A DNA stretch of 64,000 bases, from NCBI RefSeq assembly GCF_002078015.1, contig NZ_LWBP01000001.1:434001-498000 (forward strand), in the 5' to 3' direction. Below are positions 1 to 8,726 of this stretch, in pieces; the first letter of the stretch is position 1; each line of letters starts with the position of its first letter. The position numbers and the translations under genes were made by a program. The stretch is from Niastella populi (GTDB lineage Bacteria; Bacteroidota; Bacteroidia; Chitinophagales; Chitinophagaceae). The notes under the pieces are model-generated. The model did no database searches. It had not been told where the DNA came from and was given only the letters and a program-made list of their open reading frames with translations.

Positions 1-183
1 GATGTAACTTCTACCGTTACCCTCGATAATGGTGCTATCACCAATTCGCACCTGGTGCTGAAGGCAAGCGTTCCCGGCATCAGCGCTGAAAAATTTAAAG
101 AGTGCGCCGATGATGCCAAGGCTAACTGTCCGGTTAGTAAAGTACTGAACGCAGAGATCACTTTGGAAGCATCTCTGGTATAA
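1..183 (+). CDS. OsmC family protein, C-terminal fragment
   Basis: The window opens inside an ORF read in frame 1 that gives 60 residues and a TAA at 181-183. The peptide contains VPGISAEKF, then a Cys-containing helix (KECADDAKANCPVSK), then LNAEITLEA. This is the typical end of OsmC/Ohr-like proteins, which reduce organic hydroperoxides with a Cys pair; the Cys in the ANCPVSK segment matches the second conserved Cys position. The N-terminal part lies outside the window, so catalytic completeness cannot be judged. Family assignment rests on this short segment only. Confidence 0.7.
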   Translation, partial: DVTSTVTLDNGAITNSHLVLKASVPGISAEKFKECADDAKANCPVSKVLNAEITLEASLV

Positions 184-221
184 AGCGTTAACCGTATATA
201 ACAATGATCTGTGATGTAAGA

Positions 222-316
222 ATATGAGATTTCGGGATTTCGCGATTTAGGGATTTTGAGATTTGTCGTAAGACTTAATTCAAAAGAAATCTCAAAATCG
301 CGAAATCTCAAAATCA
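222..316. repeat. Intergenic inverted word array (GATTTTGAGATTT type)
   Basis: The gap between the OsmC-like gene and the first oxidoreductase holds repeated GATTT words. GATTTTGAGATTT at 252-264 is a perfect inverted match to AAATCTCAAAATC at 287-299. GATTTCGCGATT at 236-247 matches AATCGCGAAATC at 296-307. The loop is about 22 nt. The same words return at 23165-23280. Confidence 0.8.
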
Positions 317-402
317 GCAATTGTCGTCCTGCCTTCCCTTCGCGATCTTAAGAACCGAATGTTTCCTTTTCTCCTTAGCCTTTGCAAAAAATGCGATAAG
401 AT

Positions 403-1818
403 ATGTCCTCAAACAAACGAACCCGGCGCAGCTTTATCAAAAATGCCTCACTGGCCGCCGGCAGTTTCTTCATTGTGCCACGCCATGTATTAGGCCGGGG
501 CTATATTGCCCCCAGCGATAAACTCAATATCGCCGGCATAGGCGCCGGTGGCAAGGCCGAAGTGAATTTGCCCTACGCTTATAACAATGGCGCAGAGAAC
601 ATAACCGCACTTTGCGATGTTGACGACCGTATGGCGGTGAATGCCCGCAAAAAATGGCCGCAGGCGCCTTATTACCGCGACTACCGCGAAATGCTCGATA
701 AAGAACATAAAAATATCGACGCCGTAATTATTACCACTCCCGATCACATGCATGCCGTACAGGCCCTTGCAGCCATGCAGCTGGGCAAACATGTGTATGT
801 TGAGAAACCACTAACGCACGACATTTACGAGGCCCGCATATTAACGCAGGCCGCACAACAGTATAAAGTGGTTACGCAAATGGGTAACCAGGGCAGCAGC
901 GGTGATGACACCCGCATCGTGGAGACCTGGATCCAGGCAGGGGTGATCGGCAACGTACATACAGTGCATGTATGGACGAACCGCCCCGTTTGGCCGCAAG
1001 GCGTTCCAACGCCCACCGGTAAATTCGATATTCCGAAAGAAGTTGACTGGGACCTGTGGCTGGGCACTGCACCCTTCCGCGATTTCAATCCTGCTTATTT
1101 GCCCGCCACCTGGCGCGGCTGGGTCGATTTTGGTGCCGGCGCCCTCGGCGATATGGGCTGCCATTTTATTGACGTGCCGTTCAGGGCGCTGAAACTGGGA
1201 TACCCGGTATCGGTAGCCTGCAGTGTGGGTTCGGTATACACGGGTTTTTTCAGAGAAGCAATTTATAACGACAGCTATCCGCCTTCATCGAAGATCAATA
1301 TCCATTTTCCGGCCCGCGGGGAAAAAATGCCGCCGGTAGAGCTGATCTGGTACGATGGCGGTATACAACCCGATCGCCCCGCAGAGTTATTGCCCGACGA
1401 ACCTTTTGCCGGGCCAGACGGCGGTATCCTGTTTGAAGGAACAAAAGGCAAACTGCTGGCCGGGTTGTTTGGCCGCAATCCTACCTTGCTGCCGACACAA
1501 AAAATGAAAGAAGTAAAACTGCCCAAATCAAAATTTCCGTTTGTTGATAATGGAACAGAAGGTCACCAGACGCAATGGGTGCAGGCCTGCAAAAAAGGTT
1601 TCGGAACTTATACCAGTTCTTCCTTCGATGTGGCCGGACCGCTTACTGAAACCGTACTGATGGGCAACCTGGCAGTTAGAAGTTATAATATTAAAGAAGG
1701 AAACAATTTCCCCGGCCGTAAAAAGCTCCTGTGGGATGGTGCCAATATGCGCATCACCAATTTTGAAGCGGCGAATGCGTTTGTGAAGCGGGAGTACCGG
1801 CAGGGGTATAAGTTATAG
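403..1818 (+). CDS. Gfo/Idh/MocA family oxidoreductase, Tat-exported
   Basis: This 471-aa protein starts with a twin-arginine signal (T7-R8-R9-S-F-I-K) and a hydrophobic stretch ending near residue 30, so export by Tat is expected. A Rossmann start (IAGIGAGGKA, about residues 43-52) is followed by CDVDD (71-75). The family motif EKP lies at 134-136, where Lys is the presumed catalytic base in this family. A C-terminal GFO_IDH domain has the WRGW and MGCHFIDVP segments. Such proteins oxidise sugars or sugar-like alcohols with NAD(P); the substrate cannot be read from sequence. The gene is followed by a close paralogue in the same direction, suggesting a tandem duplication. No strong Shine-Dalgarno is seen, as is usual in Bacteroidetes. 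Confidence 0.9.
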   Translation: MSSNKRTRRSFIKNASLAAGSFFIVPRHVLGRGYIAPSDKLNIAGIGAGGKAEVNLPYAYNNGAENITALCDVDDRMAVNARKKWPQAPYYRDYREMLDKEHKNIDAVIITTPDHMHAVQALAAMQLGKHVYVEKPLTHDIYEARILTQAAQQYKVVTQMGNQGSSGDDTRIVETWIQAGVIGNVHTVHVWTNRPVWPQGVPTPTGKFDIPKEVDWDLWLGTAPFRDFNPAYLPATWRGWVDFGAGALGDMGCHFIDVPFRALKLGYPVSVACSVGSVYTGFFREAIYNDSYPPSSKINIHFPARGEKMPPVELIWYDGGIQPDRPAELLPDEPFAGPDGGILFEGTKGKLLAGLFGRNPTLLPTQKMKEVKLPKSKFPFVDNGTEGHQTQWVQACKKGFGTYTSSSFDVAGPLTETVLMGNLAVRSYNIKEGNNFPGRKKLLWDGANMRITNFEAANAFVKREYRQGYKL

Positions 1819-2010
1819 TTCTCAGTTCTCAGTTCACAGTTCACAGTTCACAGGTCTCGGTTATTCAGTTATTCAGTTATTCAGTTATTCAGTTTGTGAG
1901 TTGCCGGTTACCAGATACCTGTTTCCGGAAATGAGATCAGGCCCTTCGGGCTCCAATAACTTCGTCGCTTGTCGCCCTTCGGGCTCCAATAACTGAATAA
2001 CTGAATAACT
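1819..2010. repeat. Intergenic inverted word array (TTATTCAG type) with duplicated UUCG hairpin
   Basis: Directly after the first oxidoreductase come CAGTTCACAGTTC words, then four TTATTCAG words (1860-1893). A spacer with CGGTTACC and ACCTGTTTCCGG follows, and then the inverted arm AATAACTGAATAACT (1989-2010). The sequence GCCCTTCGGGCTCCAATAACT occurs twice (about 1941-1961 and 1973-1993); each copy carries a GCCC-TTCG-GGGC-like stable tetraloop hairpin. These could act as transcription terminators or mRNA 3' stabilisers, but no T-run is attached. Confidence 0.8.
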
Positions 2011-2253
2011 ATTTTGTTCGCATGCTTTGCTAAAAATATTTTAGTTAGAATCCAACGTAAATATTCATACCGGTTTTCTATTGCCCAACCCGCTGCAACA
2101 CTTTTCATCGAATTCCCGTCTGGTGTAATGCAAAAATATTTTTGCAAACCATTTGTTTAATTTCCTGACCGGGATTAAAAAGAATAAAGTAATTTAACTT
2201 GCTAAATCGGTTTAAATCTATACTTTCAGGCTTCTAAAATCAATGCTTACAGT

Positions 2254-3693
2254 ATGAAGAAGAACAAAAATAACAACCCTTCGTCGCGCCGGGATTTCCT
2301 TAAGAACACAACCCTGGCGGCCGCCGGTTTCTTTATTGTTCCCCGTCATGTATTGGGCAAAGGCTACATTGCCCCCAGCGACAAATTGAACATTGCCGGT
2401 ATTGGTGTGGGCGGAAAAGGTACCAGCGATCTTGCCTCGTTTGCCAAAAGTCCCAAAGTGAATATCGTTGCCCTGTGTGATGTCGATGATCGCCAGGCCG
2501 TGAAATCGCGCCAGAGTTTTCCCAACGCGCCCTACTACCGCGATTTCCGCGAAATGCTTGAGAAGGAAAAGAAAAATATTGATGCCGTTTGTGTATCTAC
2601 TCCCGATAACACACACGCCGTAGCTGCACTGGCTGCCATGCAACTCGGTAAGCACGTATATGTACAAAAACCTTTAACGCACGATATTTATGAAGCACGC
2701 ATTCTTACCGAAGCCGCAAAAAAATATAAGGTAGTTACCCAAATGGGTAACCAGGGCGGTTCAGATGATGGCGTTCGTAAAATGAAGGAAATGGTTGATG
2801 CCGGTTATATCGGCGATGTGCATACCGTGCATTGCTGGACGAACCGTCCCGTATGGCCGCAGGGCATTCCAACACCCAGCGGTTCATTCGAAGTGCCAAA
2901 AGAAGTTGATTGGGACCTGTGGCTCGGCCCCGCAAAAAAGATCGATTACAACCCTGCATACCTGCCATTCAACTGGCGCGGCTGGTGGGCGTTCGGTACC
3001 GGTTCACTGGGCGATATGGCCTGCCATATCATGGACCCCGTGTTCCGTATTCTTCCCATCGATTATCCAAGTTCGGTAGAGTGCAGTGTGGCTACCATTT
3101 ATAAGGAAATGTGGAATGACTATGTGAATCCCGATAGCTGTCCGCCTTCTTCCATCATGCACCTGACGTACCCACGCAAGGATAAAAAAGGCAATATCAA
3201 AGTTTCATGGCACGATGGCGGATTGTTGCCTGAGCGCCCCGAAGAACTGCTGCCCGAAGAAGCAATGGGTAACTGGGACGGCGGTGTTATTATGGAAGGC
3301 ACCAAGGGTAAGATCATGTGCGATTGTTATGGCGCCAACCCGCGGTTGCTGCCTACCAAACTGATGAAAGTAAAAGCGGTGCCTAAGGAAACCATCAAAC
3401 GTGTACCGGAAGGCCACTATATACAATGGGTGAACGCCTGTATGGAAGGCTATGGCAAAGGCGTAACCAGTTCACCGTTCGAATATGCCGGACCGTTCAC
3501 AGAAAGCATTTTGATGGGTAACCTCGCCATTCGCAGCTTCCTCATGAAGAACCCGAATGCCAAAGGCGAAAACAGGTATCCGGGCAGAAAACGTTTGGTG
3601 TGGGATGCAAAAAATATGAAGATCACGAACTTTGAAGAAGCCAACCAGTTTGTGAAGAGAGAATATCGTGATGGCTGGAACCTGAGTTTATAA
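2254..3693 (+). CDS. Gfo/Idh/MocA family oxidoreductase, Tat-exported (paralogue)
   Basis: This 479-aa protein is a clear paralogue of the upstream gene: Tat motif SSRRDFLKN (residues about 10-18), Rossmann IAGIGVGGKG, CDVDD, and the same MGNQG, WTNRPVWPQG and WRGWW segments. The family EKP motif reads QKP here (VYVQKPLTHD), so the Glu of the motif is replaced while the catalytic Lys stays. The protein is predicted to be exported and to act on a sugar-derived substrate with NAD(P). It is about 435 bp downstream of its paralogue, with a repeat-rich gap between, so a single transcript is possible but not shown. Confidence 0.9.
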   Translation: MKKNKNNNPSSRRDFLKNTTLAAAGFFIVPRHVLGKGYIAPSDKLNIAGIGVGGKGTSDLASFAKSPKVNIVALCDVDDRQAVKSRQSFPNAPYYRDFREMLEKEKKNIDAVCVSTPDNTHAVAALAAMQLGKHVYVQKPLTHDIYEARILTEAAKKYKVVTQMGNQGGSDDGVRKMKEMVDAGYIGDVHTVHCWTNRPVWPQGIPTPSGSFEVPKEVDWDLWLGPAKKIDYNPAYLPFNWRGWWAFGTGSLGDMACHIMDPVFRILPIDYPSSVECSVATIYKEMWNDYVNPDSCPPSSIMHLTYPRKDKKGNIKVSWHDGGLLPERPEELLPEEAMGNWDGGVIMEGTKGKIMCDCYGANPRLLPTKLMKVKAVPKETIKRVPEGHYIQWVNACMEGYGKGVTSSPFEYAGPFTESILMGNLAIRSFLMKNPNAKGENRYPGRKRLVWDAKNMKITNFEEANQFVKREYRDGWNLSL

Positions 3694-3793
3694 ATTATTC
3701 AGTTATTCAGTTCGTTAGTTCTGAGCGTAGGTAAATAAACCTGTACCCGGAATTAATGAACTGAATAACTGAACAACTGAATAACTGAACAAC
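3693..3793. repeat. Intergenic inverted word array (TTATTCAG type)
   Basis: The convergent gap holds the left arm ATTATTCAGTTATTCAG (3694-3710), a spacer containing ACCTGTACCCGGAA, and the right arm CTGAATAACTGAACAACTG (from 3761). The spacer resembles that of the array at 1819-2010 (ACCTGTTTCCGGAA). The right arm runs into the TAA stop of the minus-strand gene at 3794. Confidence 0.8.
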
Positions 3794-4717
3794 TTATTCG
3801 TTTTCCGTATCTGTAGTATCAGTATCTGACGTGTCGGGTTTCTCTTTCTCGGTAATCAACTCTGCCAGCGTAAGCAATTCCTTTTGCTTGTAGTTGTTCT
3901 TCTCATCAGTAAAGCATTTGCTGAACTCCTCCATTAAAAACTGGATCACCCGTTTGTTCGAAAGTTGTTTGAAGTAGGTGGCGGAAGGCGCTACGTTGAT
4001 GCGTTTGAAGTAATTCTCTACGTCTTTATGCGTGAATACCTGACCGCTCATGGGATCTATAAAGAATTCCGTTTTGTACAACGGGTTCTCTACATGACGG
4101 GTAAAATCGTAGTCGGTTTTAAAATAACCCAGCACAAACTGGTGCGGAATATTGATTGCACGAACCGGCACATCGAGCAGTTCGCACAGGATCAGGTATA
4201 AGATCCCGTTGGCAATTGTATTACCGCGTTTCGTTTCAAGCTGCTTGTTTATCAGGAACTCTTCGGGGTTCTGATAACCTATTTCCGCACCCCGTAAATT
4301 GAAATAATTGTAGAGAATACTGGTTACCACATTTACCTGCTCGAGGGGAGTGAGGTAACTGTTCAGTTCCAGCCAGATGTTCCGTCTTAATTTTTCAACT
4401 TCCTGGTAAACCTGTGAGGTCACCAGATCGGGATACTGAAAGCGCGCAACCAGTAATGCGCCAGTGAGCAGGTCCTGGTGAATATTGTTATTCCATTGCG
4501 TTAATTCCTCTGTGAGATCGCGATAATGTAACCGGTGTATCAACATTTCAATACGTTCCTGTACATCTTCGCTGATGGTGTTCTCCCACAGATTTTCAAG
4601 GTTAGGTATGATGCCTTTTCCATAATCTATTATGCGGGTAGAGACCACATTGAAGACCTCTTCATCGGGATCATCAATTAAATGGAACAATGCCGATATC
4701 TCTTTGTTTTCTTCCAT
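3794..4717 (-). CDS. SirB1-like transglutaminase-fold protein
   Basis: This 307-aa soluble protein starts with a HEAT-like helical segment (LFHLIDDPDEEVFNVVSTRI) typical of the SirB1 N-terminal family. A transglutaminase-core-2 region follows (LRRNIWLELNSYLTPLEQVNVVTSILYNYF, then RGNTIANGILYLILCELLDVPVRAINIPHQFVLGYF). The usual catalytic Cys before the helix is not obvious, whereas His and Asp candidates are present (IPHQFVLGY; FFIDPMSGQ), so enzymatic activity is doubtful. The acidic Thr/Asp-rich tail (DTSDTDTTDTENE) is low complexity. Function of this family is not established; it is often annotated as transglutaminase-like. It is convergent with the second oxidoreductase. Confidence 0.75.
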   Translation of the reverse strand: MEENKEISALFHLIDDPDEEVFNVVSTRIIDYGKGIIPNLENLWENTISEDVQERIEMLIHRLHYRDLTEELTQWNNNIHQDLLTGALLVARFQYPDLVTSQVYQEVEKLRRNIWLELNSYLTPLEQVNVVTSILYNYFNLRGAEIGYQNPEEFLINKQLETKRGNTIANGILYLILCELLDVPVRAINIPHQFVLGYFKTDYDFTRHVENPLYKTEFFIDPMSGQVFTHKDVENYFKRINVAPSATYFKQLSNKRVIQFLMEEFSKCFTDEKNNYKQKELLTLAELITEKEKPDTSDTDTTDTENE

Positions 4718-4805
4718 CTTAAATACTACAGTTCTTGCCGTTTAACCACTTCAATATCGTAATCTTATAAAAGATATCAATAAAAATCTTATCCACAAAG
4801 TTTTA

Positions 4806-5354
4806 TCACTTTGTGGGGAACTCTGAACTCAGCGGCAAATACTGGTTAAATAATCGTTCCAGCTCCTGTTTTTCCGTTGGGGTAGCGATCACCCGCCGCG
4901 GTATAACGATGGCATGATACGAACTTGTGTACAGATAGTAACAGGCGGGCGTTTCGGCTTTTTTCACGATCGCCTCCCATGAATATTTGCTTTCCGTTGC
5001 GGTGTCTTTATCTACAATACCCGAATCGGACAACATCACTTCCGCTTCATCAAGTACATGCTGGTTCTCGGGTTTCGATAAAATGCTTCGCACCCGGCGA
5101 AGGATAGAACGTTTGATAAGCCAGGGCACCATCAGAAAATATACAAGTGCTATTACGCTAAAGATAATGAGGTCGATAAAGATCTGCTCTGAACGGCGGC
5201 TGAAAATGTATAGTCCGGCCACCCCTGCATACAGAATAAAAACCCGCAGGTAGTACCATAGCCGGTAGTTCCTTTTTTCCGGCGCGGCCCAGGCCGTGTA
5301 ATAATTGTAATCGAAATATTCTTCTTCAGTAAGGTGGTATTTGAGACTAAGCAT
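4806..5354 (-). CDS. YcxB family membrane protein
   Basis: This 182-aa protein starts at the ATG at 5354 (MLSLKYHLTEEEYFDY). The ORF remains open for 13 more codons upstream, but those consist of intergenic repeat words, so they are not counted. Two membrane segments follow the basic region NYRLWYYLR (VFILYAGVAGLYIF and LIIFSVIALVYFLMVPWLI). A C-terminal YcxB-like domain follows (KYSWEAIVKKAETPACYYLYTSS, then HAIVIPRRV). The family is found in membranes of many bacteria and its function is unknown. It lies upstream of the SirB1-like gene on the same strand, 88 bp apart. Confidence 0.75.
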   Translation of the reverse strand: MLSLKYHLTEEEYFDYNYYTAWAAPEKRNYRLWYYLRVFILYAGVAGLYIFSRRSEQIFIDLIIFSVIALVYFLMVPWLIKRSILRRVRSILSKPENQHVLDEAEVMLSDSGIVDKDTATESKYSWEAIVKKAETPACYYLYTSSYHAIVIPRRVIATPTEKQELERLFNQYLPLSSEFPTK

Positions 5355-5357
5355 GGT

Positions 5358-5636
5358 TGAATCAATTAGCAATTGGCAATTTGCAAAAGGCAAGGATTGA
5401 AGAATTTCGGGCCTCGCGATTGATCGCGAAGCTCCCTTTTTGCTTATTGTCTATTGCTTATTGCCCATTGACTATTGTCTATTGTTTTTTGAGCTTTACG
5501 AACTGGCAATTTGAAAGCAGGCCTGAACGTTTAGCTTTGCCTATTGTTTATTGCCTATTGTTTATTGCCTATTGTTTTTTTACAACTCATAGCCAGGCAG
5601 CGCATTAAGTTTTGCCCATTGTCTATTGCCAATTGC
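5358..5636. repeat. Intergenic word array (TATTGCC/CAATTGGCAATT type)
   Basis: This 280-bp gap between topA and the YcxB gene is full of variations of TATTGCCTATTG, with the inverted words CAATTGGCAATTTGC near 5368-5384. The right end runs into the topA stop: TAG is encoded by the word itself (5637-5639). No gene is seen here. Confidence 0.75.
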
Positions 5637-8234
5637 CTATTGTTTCTTCTTCTTCGGTGCTGCCTTTTTGGTAGCGTCTTTTTTAGGAGCCGCTTTTTTG
5701 CCGGGCGCCTTTTTTGCCGCCGCTTTTTTCGTTGCAAATGCATTTGGGATCTGCAGTTCGATCATTTTCTTCACCTCCTCTAACGGCACTGTGGTCAGTT
5801 CCTCAGCTGTGTATTTGCTCTCATCGGCTTTTCTACCCACCTTCAGTATTTTTTTACCGAATTTCAGTACCGGTCCCCAACGGGCATTTTCGATCGAGAT
5901 CTTTTCATCGGGCCAGTGCTGTATATACCGGTTCTCTTCTTTTTTGATCTTAGCTTCTATCAGTTCATCGATGTTGGCCTGTGAAAGGTTCTCAAAATCG
6001 TACCGCCGCGGAACGTTGATGTACATGTCGTTCCACTTTATGAACGGACCAAAACGGCCGGTACCTTTGGTAACCGGTTTTTCATCGTAAAAACCGATGG
6101 GGGCATCTGCTTTTGCTTTTTCCTCGAGCAGCTCCAGCGCTCTTTCCATATCCACATCGTGCGGGTCTACACCGCGGGGCATGGAGATGTTCTGCTCACC
6201 CCATTTTAAATAGGGGCCAAACCGTCCCAGATTCACGGAGATCTCCTGACCTTCATGCACGCCGAGGGTTTTGGGAAGTTCGAATAACTTCAACGCTTCC
6301 CCGAGGGAAATGGTTTCAATGCTCTGGCCTCTTCTTAACCCGGCAAAACGCGGTTTTTCATCCTCATCATCGCCAATTATTGCCACAACCGGGCCAAAAC
6401 GGGCCATCCGCGCCACTATCTTTTTGCCGCTTTGCGGATCAACGCCCAGTTCGCGTTCACCTTTTATGCGTTCTGCTGTTTCAATAGTATTGTCAACGTC
6501 TTTTTTGAAGGGAATATAAAAGTCGTCGATCATGCTGTTCCACTTCAGTTTGCCTGCCGCCACTTCGTCAAACTCGCCTTCAATACGGGCGGTGAACCCG
6601 TAATCCATAATATCGTCGAAGTATTGTTTCAGGAAGTCTGTTACCACCAGTCCCAGGTCGGTAGGGAAGATCTTGGCTTTTTCTGCCCCGGTATTTTCCT
6701 GGTCGGTTACCTTTTTGATGGTGTCGTTCTTTAAGGTAAGGATGCGGAAATCGCGTTTTATAGGTTCCTTGTCGCGTTTTTCAACATAACCGCGGGTAAG
6801 AATGGTGTTGATGGTAGGAGCGTAGGTAGACGGGCGGCCGATGCCCAGCTCTTCCAGCTTTTTCACCAGCGAAGCTTCCGTATAGCGGGGTGAAGGCCGG
6901 CTGAAACGTTCTATGGCCTTCATTTCATTCAAAGGCAATTGCTGGTTAACTGTCAACGGCGGCAGCATGCCTTCCTGTTGTTCGTCTTCCGTAATGTCCT
7001 CATCGTCGCGGTCTTCGCGATAGGCTTTTAAGAACCCGTCGAACTTCAGCACCTCACCGCTTGCGGTAAGTTCTTCTTTATTGGTAGAGATCTCTATTTT
7101 GGCGGTTGTTCTTTCCAGTTCAGCGTCAGCCATCTGGCTGGCCATGGTACGTTTCCAAATGAGCTCGTACAACCGGCGTAAGTCAGGATCATCAACCGTT
7201 GTATTCTCCATATAAGTAGGCCTGATGGCTTCGTGCGCTTCCTGGGCCGATTCGTTCTTGTTCTTGTATTTGCGGGGCTGGTAATAATTATTACCATACT
7301 GACCGATCACCTGGTTACGGATGTCGGCCATAGCGGTATCGCTCAGGTTCACACTGTCGGTACGCATATAAGTAATATTACCGCTTTCATACAGGCGTTG
7401 TGCCAGTTGCATGGTGCGTTTAACGCCGTAGCCCAGTTTGCGCGAAGCTTCCTGCTGCAGGGTAGAAGTGGTAAAAGGCGCGGCCGGCGATTTCTTACCG
7501 GGCCTTACCTGTATGTCGTTTACCTTATAATTTGCGCCGATACAGGTTTGCAGAAATTTTTCCGCATTTTCAGCGGTATCGTACTTTTTGCCTTCGGCAA
7601 CAAAGGTTACGTTCTTACCGGTTATATCGGGTGTGGTAAATAAAGCTTCAATTTTAAAAGTGCTGATGGCGGTGAAGGCGTTGATCTCGCGTTCGCGTTC
7701 GGCAATGAGGCGAACGGCTACGCTTTGTACCCGGCCTGCGCTGAGGTTGTTGCGGGTGCTGATCTTGCGCCATAACACGGGGCTCAGTTCAAAACCCACG
7801 ATCCTGTCCAGTACCCGCCGGGCCTGCTGCGCATTCACCAGGTTCATATCGAGCTTGCGCGGACTGGTTACTGCTTTTTGAATGGCGGGTTTGGTAATTT
7901 CATGGAAAACAATGCGTTTGGTAGTTGATGGATCAAGGCCTAACACCTCGCACAAATGCCAGCTGATGGCTTCCCCTTCACGGTCCTCATCCGTTGCGAG
8001 CCAAACTTCGTCCGATTTCTTGGCGAGGCTTTTAAGTTCTTTAACTACTTTTTCTTTATCGTCGGGAATTTTGTAACGCGGTTTGTAACCATTCTTTATA
8101 TCAATACCCATTTCTTCCTTTTCCAGGTCGCGGATATGTCCATAACAACTCTTTACCTCGAAATCTTTCCCCAGGATCTTTTCGATGGTTTTGGCTTTTG
8201 CAGGAGACTCAACAATCAGTAAATTCTTGGCCAT
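5637..8234 (-). CDS. topA: DNA topoisomerase I
   Basis: This 865-aa type IA topoisomerase relaxes negative supercoils. The Toprim domain starts LLIVESPAKAKTIEKIL (5-21) and holds the metal-binding TDEDREGEAISWH (81-93). The catalytic Tyr is Y289 in ITYMRTDS. SAGRVQSVAVRLIAERE (165-181) and GRPSTYAPTI are further signatures. The C-terminal part has four Toprim-C repeats (ARFGPVVAI, GRFGPYLKW, GRFGPFIKW, ARWGPVLKF) in place of Cys4 zinc fingers, as is common in Bacteroidetes. The last about 35 residues are a Lys/Ala-rich tail that probably aids DNA binding. It is a single-copy housekeeping gene; the repeat array abuts its stop codon. Confidence 0.97.
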   Translation of the reverse strand: MAKNLLIVESPAKAKTIEKILGKDFEVKSCYGHIRDLEKEEMGIDIKNGYKPRYKIPDDKEKVVKELKSLAKKSDEVWLATDEDREGEAISWHLCEVLGLDPSTTKRIVFHEITKPAIQKAVTSPRKLDMNLVNAQQARRVLDRIVGFELSPVLWRKISTRNNLSAGRVQSVAVRLIAEREREINAFTAISTFKIEALFTTPDITGKNVTFVAEGKKYDTAENAEKFLQTCIGANYKVNDIQVRPGKKSPAAPFTTSTLQQEASRKLGYGVKRTMQLAQRLYESGNITYMRTDSVNLSDTAMADIRNQVIGQYGNNYYQPRKYKNKNESAQEAHEAIRPTYMENTTVDDPDLRRLYELIWKRTMASQMADAELERTTAKIEISTNKEELTASGEVLKFDGFLKAYREDRDDEDITEDEQQEGMLPPLTVNQQLPLNEMKAIERFSRPSPRYTEASLVKKLEELGIGRPSTYAPTINTILTRGYVEKRDKEPIKRDFRILTLKNDTIKKVTDQENTGAEKAKIFPTDLGLVVTDFLKQYFDDIMDYGFTARIEGEFDEVAAGKLKWNSMIDDFYIPFKKDVDNTIETAERIKGERELGVDPQSGKKIVARMARFGPVVAIIGDDEDEKPRFAGLRRGQSIETISLGEALKLFELPKTLGVHEGQEISVNLGRFGPYLKWGEQNISMPRGVDPHDVDMERALELLEEKAKADAPIGFYDEKPVTKGTGRFGPFIKWNDMYINVPRRYDFENLSQANIDELIEAKIKKEENRYIQHWPDEKISIENARWGPVLKFGKKILKVGRKADESKYTAEELTTVPLEEVKKMIELQIPNAFATKKAAAKKAPGKKAAPKKDATKKAAPKKKKQ

Positions 8235-8245
8235 AGGTTCAATAA

Positions 8246-8400
8246 ATGGTTTTAAACGCTTAAGGCTTAATGCTTAAGGCTTAAGGCTTGCTCTTCAGTT
8301 TTGAAGCTCGCGTACAGTACGAAGCATTTCAATATTTGGTTTTCAGCATTTTGCATTTGGCCTTCGGCTTTTTGCTTTCAGCTTTCAGCTTTCCGCCTAT
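8246..8400. repeat. Intergenic word array (GCTTAAGGCTTAATGC type)
   Basis: Upstream of topA, the gap of about 490 bp (8235-8726) begins with GCTTAAGGC words, continues with a diverged spacer, and has a second block of GCATTTGGCC/GCTTTCAGC words up to about 8400. The remaining stretch to 8726 is AT-rich with no convincing gene. A 61-codon ORF at 8456-8641 was considered and not accepted. Confidence 0.65.
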
Positions 8401-8726
8401 TTCATTCAAATTCAATGATCTTTATTGTTATTTTTTAGAATCACTGGTGACAGAAATGGAATGTTGCTGGCGTGCAAGTTTAATTTATAAATACGAAAAC
8501 AACAAATTGGTACTTACCCGGCAAAAGCGTACCGTGCCGAAATGGCGGATATTTTTTAATTTTAAAGAACTGCGGCAGGACGAAAATCAGCGCCTTTTCC
8601 AGATATTTTTCATAAGAGGAAACCTGTACAGATCAGCATAATAAAAATATAATACCGTGATATTTATGACAGAATGCGCGGTTATGTGGTAAAAAAATTA
8701 ACTTCAAACATTTCTTAATTTGAAAG

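Noticed and set aside
5626-6090. 154-aa plus-strand ORF antisense to the topA tail
   Set aside because: It is the complement of the Lys/Ala-rich TopA tail and the C-terminal repeat region; composition explains the open frame.
8456-8641. 61-codon ORF upstream of pxpB (MECCWRASLIYKYENNKLVL start)
   Set aside because: No family resemblance, AT-rich gap and weak start context; more likely noncoding.
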